The notes below the pieces were generated by a model that was not told the origin of the DNA, searched no databases, and saw only the letters and a list, made by a program, of their open reading frames with translations. Positions 58,750-64,000 of a stretch of 64,000 nt of DNA are shown one piece after another (position 1 is the stretch's first letter; every line of letters starts with the position of its first letter). This stretch comes from Sipunculus nudus. Its lineage: Eukaryota > Annelida > Sipuncula > Golfingiida > Sipunculidae. The translations under genes were made by a program, and so were the position numbers. The stretch spans positions 54,652,019 to 54,716,018 of the forward strand of contig CM049306.1 in the NCBI GenBank assembly GCA_026874595.1, written 5' to 3'.

Positions 58750-59330
58750 TCTTTAGAACTAACTGGAATTCATTAAGGTTGTGTTTCTGTCCCACTTGTT
58801 ACAGCTTACAGCTGCTTAGAGTGCCTAAGTGGTGCGTAGAATTCATTGAAGGTGGTATTCTTGTTCCACTTGTTACAGCTTACAGCTGCTTAAAGTGCCT
58901 AAGTGGTGCCTAGAATTCATTGAAGGTGGTATTCTTGTTCCACTTGTTACAGCTTACAGCTGCTTAAAGTGCCTGTGATGTGCCTTGAATACATTAAAGG
59001 TGATGTTTTTGCCCCCCTTGTTACAGCCTACAGCGACTCAGAGTGCCTGTGTGGTGCCTTGAATTCATTGAAGATGGTGTTGGTGTCCCACCTGTAGTTT
59101 ACAGCTGCTTAGAGTGCCTGTCCAGTGCCATTAATTCACTGAATATGATGCTTTCTTCCCACCTATTTCAGCTGCCCATAGTGCCTATGTGGTGCCATGA
59201 ATTGAGCTAAAATATTTTTTAAACTAATAGTGTTTTTGGTGTGACCCCTTAGTAATGAATGTGATGTTTTTTCTCCCCTAGATGTATTTCAGCTGCTCAG
59301 AGTTCTTGTGTGGTGTCAATTTGCTTGCAG
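58750..59330. repeat. 74-bp minisatellite, about seven units
   Basis: CTTGTTACAGCTTACAGCTG then CTTARAGTGCCTAAGTGGTG recurs with TTACAG at about 58799, 58873, 58947 and 59021 (74-base period). Degenerate units follow near 59098, 59168 and 59288. Every early unit has a pyrimidine-rich stretch followed by ACAG, so it looks like a series of 3' splice acceptors in the sense orientation. Divergence rises towards the right end. Confidence 0.9.
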
Positions 59331-62300
59331 ATCAAGGTTGTGTTTTCAGAGGGACCCGTAAACTTGCTTTCAATGCTTCAGTATTACCAGGTTTACTGCA
59401 CATTAGCAGTTTCACATCAGTGAACAAAGAGCATTTAATGTTTATATCAAGTCCGGTGCTCGATGTGTGCTGTGTTTGCCAGGCCATCATGCATAGTCTC
59501 TTGCAGGTCATAACTAGTGATATGAATGTACAGGTGGGACACTGAGTGCATGAAGGGCACTGACCCTGGTCACACAGGGCCCTGGAGGAACCACCTCGGT
59601 GATCAATCAGGCATGACACAGCTTGGGATAATGTTTGTTTACAATGGGATTTGCATGTGGTCACACACCAAGCAGTATATAATCCAGGCTAGAAAATAAC
59701 GCATCAGTCTCAAGCACTTCTAATGTGTATTTCGGTCAATGTTTTGGCCACCAAATACACGTCTTAATCTGTTTTTCATACACTTGAAATTTATTCCATA
59801 ACATATATTTCCTATGTAATGGCAGGTTTAAAACAGCTCTCTCAGAATGGTGCATCATCAACTTGACTAAAAGTGCAATATTCTTGTGCATTTGAGAGTC
59901 AAATATTTGGATTTTTTGGGTGCTGATCTGTTTATGTCTTACATTGATTGAAATGAAGTATGAACTTTTAACATGTAAAATATAATTAGGAAGATAACAA
60001 CAAAAAGTTTCATTCCTAGTTTCACACAGGTTCTGATAAGATAAATTATAAAATAATGAATTATGTCTTACCCATCAATAGTTCTGTTGCTATGGTTCTG
60101 GATTGATACATTTTGTCCAGTGTATCATCATGTTGACACAATTCCTAAGAACAGTTATTATATTTTTCCTGTTTGTTATTGGAGATTATAAAGGTGTGGC
60201 TTGCTCTATTGGTGTACACTGCAGGATATTAAAACATGAATAGGATGACTGATTCCCAGATCTAGTATGAACATTATCAAAACGCATATAATTCTGTGTC
60301 AATACATTTGTAGTAGTTATACAGGCCTTCTGTGGAATAACAAACTATTCCATACATATATATAGGTATACTGGCATTAAAAGGTATAATGATGGGTAAA
60401 ACAGGTGCGGAGATGTTAACAGCATACACTGCATGGAAGAGGGTCATGTGACCAAGTTCTCATCACTTGATGTTAAAGCACAGGACTAGCAAAGATCAAA
60501 GACACTTGTGGGGGCAGTGTCAGCACATGATATATGGGAAGCTTAATGTCCCTGTGACAAATATATGTGGGGGAGCAGTAATATAGCTCTGTTCTTTAGA
60601 AATGTTGGGACACCACAGGCACGCTTAATTCCTGATGCCTCGCCTGTATTTCCTGATTCCATATGCAACTATTTTCTTTTATCCTGATCACGAGGCTGAT
60701 GCGCTGCAGTTTGGAATGTTGGGATATGAAGATACGTAGAGAATTGTTTTTATTAATAATGTTAGAAGACATTTGGGTTTTTGTTTTGGGTGTGTGATTT
60801 CATGCAGGATGAGTGCTTATCTCCTAGATTTGTCTCATATAAAGGCCCCCCAGGCTTTTATTTATTTTTAATAGCCTTGCTCACACCAGCTGTGTAAATG
60901 ATTATAGATATTTTTTTGTTTATGAGTGCAGCTTGTATTGTAAATGCATTTAAACATCCCCTGTGGTGCTAAAGTTTTAACATTGATAATTTTGTGGCCT
61001 TTTAAAAAAATTGTCTCACAAAGCATATACAGCTGTAGGTGATTTATCAGTTATACAGACCTAAATATATATCTTGAATACTAGCCCAGATTATATCTAG
61101 GACATTGCCCAAATTAATCATGGCTGGCAGTTGTCTTTGGCCCACCTAAGTGCAGTGTAGGCTGTATTCTAGGTATACCTTAGAAATTCATCCATATTTA
61201 AAAGGTTTTCTTCACCAGTATTGTACTCAAATAAAAGATGTGGGGAAACATTTGATTCATGTTTTATTTCCTCAGTATCTAGGAGGGACTATATTTTAAA
61301 ATTCCTTAAAAATTCCTGGGTCCTAACATTTGTGATCATCTATACATTAAGTTTCATCTTTGTTATCAAGGTAGTTTTTTATGCTTAGTAGCATAGAATT
61401 CACCTGGAGCTGAATCCAACCCAGCAGCCAAGTCAGAATTTATGAATATTCAACATGATGGATTTGCTGGTATGTATTTAGTAAATTACTGTTAATTTCA
61501 CTGGCACCACAAAATGGGAACCTGAATACAAAAATATTAATTAAAGGGACATTCATATCAGATGAAATGCTTCATCTTCATTCAGTACACAGTGCCATCT
61601 GTAGGTCATAGGCCGATCCTCTAAAAGTAGAGAGATACTTTTAGCCCAACATTGACTTAATTAAATTGGGTTTTAGGGTACTGTCAACAAGGAAGTCAAA
61701 ATGGCACATTCTCCTGATTAAAACACAGAAATGTAAATGTAAATGTAAAGAAAGTGGGTCAGTGTGCCGGCAAGGTGAATTATTTGTTAAAGTCTGTCTG
61801 GTACTTAATTAAACATGATTGCCATTGAATGCAGCATGCTGGGAGCTCCAGATTGAGTCAGAGGACAGGAGCAGGGGTCTTGAGACCCTGGAACATATTA
61901 GGGACTGTTCTGGTAAATATCAGAGTTTAACAGTAGTTTGAGTTGTGGAGGCTTTAGTGGAGTGGCCTGCCTTAAGGCCCCCAAGAATTAATGATTTCTG
62001 TCCAGAATAAACACGTGATATTGATCAAATGGCAGCTGACACACTAAGCCCTAGACACTCCAGGTCTGGCCATGTACATGCCAGACAGTTAGACTGGTAA
62101 CCTGCATTCATTTACAGAAGGATAAACAGCTGACTTGTGCCCTTGCAAAAAGGGCAATTTTTGTTCATCTTTACATAATTTATATCCCCTGCTGTGCATT
62201 TAAATTATTTAAACAGATTTGAAATTTGTGCTGTACACTGCCCTGTGTTCCTGCTGAATAATATTTTGTTGTAATGTTCACCTGGTCTTTGGACCCTGAC

Positions 62301-64000
62301 TGTATTGGTTATCAGTGCTCAACTAAACATGGTCTCCTTATGTTGATCAGTCTTGGCAACAACACTACTGCAGACAACTGATCTGACTTCATCCAGATAT
62401 ATCTCATCAAAATCGACTATCATTGACTAATATTGACCATCACTTCCTGGTATTTACGATAATAACATTGGTGATGAACTTTGGTGATATCAAAATTATG
62501 ATAAAGTACATACATGGTACCAGGTGAATGTCTGGAAGAATGGATTTTCTAATGCTGCGGAATTTCCGATGGTTAAAAATGGTGTCTCCAGGCCAAGGAC
62601 AAGAAGCATAGCACATTTCTTTTCTTAAATTGCAGTTATGTGATTCATCAAGGCTGGTTCAAGGCTCCACCTTTTTAAGGCAGATATCTACATAAACTGA
62701 CAGACAATGAAACTGCTAACAGTGTGCACTTACAAAAGTTTTATAATGTCCCAGATCCATTGTTGTGTTGCTACTTTTTCTGGTAACAGCATTGTTATAA
62801 CATGATGAATAAAACAAATAAAACATGTCACTGTCTTTGAGTTATGCGTAATCTAGGTCATTCACATATAGTCTGAGACACCATAAACCAATTAGTTGCC
62901 TGTTTATTTGATAAAACACAAAAGCAGTGTTAAATAACTCATCATTGAGATCAGATTGTCTATGGTGTCCCTTAGGAATATTACTCGTTTTTATCTGACG
63001 CCTGCTTCTAGGGTTGTAGCATTATATGCCTGAGGCTTTTGATGCCCCTGATTGTTAAGTAATCATGGGCCAAGTACAGCCTTGAGGCAGGATGAATCAG
63101 GATGAGCAGTTATATCGTTACCATATGGTGGGAGTGTGGATTAACATATAATGCCATATGTACACCAGAAACATCCTTACCCAGTCAAACACCTCCAAAC
63201 CTGTGCAGTGCTGGTTCAGTGTTACATTGTTACATAAACACCAACTACAAATGCTCACATGTCCCCCCCCCCCCTCCCCCTATCCACTGAACCACTCAGG
63301 TTGGGAAATAAAATAGTACTTAAAACATCAGAATTTAAAAATTACACATGAAAATTATCTGTTCTCCATATAAATGTATGTTTAGTTGTGTTTATCTAGA
63401 TGAAGAGGGGTTTCATGGAACTTTTGTAAAACAAGGAAGATAATTTTATGAACTTCTGCCCCACCCACTTGAGTAAAGCTAACTGTATTATAGGTTTAAG
63501 CCTTATCAGGCAAAACAGAAAGTAGTACTTTAAATTTAAACATTATCTGCCAGAATCAGGCAAGTTATACTGCCGGTTATGGATAAAAGAATGGGTGTTG
63601 CTGTTGCATGTTTTATCTGCATGTGACCTAATAATAAAAAAATCATAAATATGAATGTCTGAGTTCTGCCCAGCCAAATCAGGAAGAAGGAACAACTGTA
63701 TATTAGTGATTATTATGTCAGTGCAAGTTTAAATGGGCATTTCTTTTAAAGGGGTTATGATTTGATATCAGTGTATGAACTTATCTCTAGCAGTGACATG
63801 GCACCCTGAGAAACATGACTATGAGTCTGACACCTAATCTGTGCAAGTAAAGGAATGCTTAGTTCTTGTCTTCCTGATGTTCATTTATCAGTGATGTTGA
63901 ATCATTCATAAATATAATAACATGAATGGCCAGTCAGATTGTAGTAATTTCATATTCTGTAGTACAGACAGTTACTGTTGCGTATAGTACTGCATGGTGA
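59331..64000 (+). other. Presumed adducin intron to the window edge, no exon supported
   Basis: AT-rich CpG-poor sequence with a C12 run at 63263-63274 and short AAATGT repeats near 61730-61750. No coding exon recognised. CpG remains scarce to the end, suggesting the gene continues beyond 64000. Confidence 0.4.

Noticed and set aside
58750-59330. CRISPR-like array
   Set aside because: The 74-base units repeat in full without unique spacers, in a eukaryotic context; it is a minisatellite.

Overview
This window looks like animal nuclear DNA from a lophotrochozoan, most likely a mollusc and possibly a bivalve. The clues are AT-rich sequence, long introns, GT-AG splicing, and many non-autonomous mobile elements with a hairpin near the 3' end, GCC- or GTCC-rich starts and AGGTCA-rich internal repeats. 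Nothing bacterial, viral or organellar was recognised. The species assignment is an impression only.

Only one protein-coding gene can be supported: the 5' part of an adducin gene (ADD family, hu-li tai shao in flies) on the + strand. Three coding exons (27521-27581, 30471-30719, 31285-31436) join in frame with consensus splice sites. They give the first 154 residues: the N-terminal tail and the start of the class II aldolase-like head domain. The next exon was not found, so the gene probably runs past the right edge. CpG abundance drops sharply near 8.3-8.5 kb: a hand count gives about 46 in 1-1000, about 33 in 7501-8340, about 8 in 8401-9400 and about 6 in 12001-13000. In invertebrates such a drop usually marks the edge of a methylated gene body. 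I therefore infer that the adducin transcription unit starts near 7.7-8.3 kb and that most of 8.3-64 kb is its introns.

Layout: 1-7.7 kb is CpG-rich intergenic DNA with a 267-bp fold-back element, a 1.35-kb terminal-inverted-repeat element and simple repeats. 7.7-8.2 kb is a candidate promoter and leader exon. 8.2-25.4 kb is a long CpG-poor presumed intron with a pogo-like MITE, an exact 166-bp duplication and small hairpins. 25.4-32.2 kb holds the three exons packed among Helentron-like elements and a MITE family. The last 80 or so bases of exon 3 are repeated up to three more times just downstream. 32-45 kb is presumed intron with three more Helentron-like elements, one of about 4 kb carrying about nine copies of a 339-bp repeat. 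45-64 kb is presumed intron with a truncated Helentron-like end, a 74-bp minisatellite and one unexplained exon-like segment.

The most unusual content is the Helentron-like (HINE-like) group. At least four members share one architecture: a 5' hairpin, inverted repeats near the two ends, an internal tandem array, and a compact 3' hairpin. In three copies the 3' hairpin is followed by CTAGTT. Their arrays carry dense nuclear-receptor half sites, perfect oestrogen-response-element-like palindromes, or a GGTGGCGCCACC palindrome resembling a CTCF core. One member ends 31 bases before the splice acceptor of the first coding exon.
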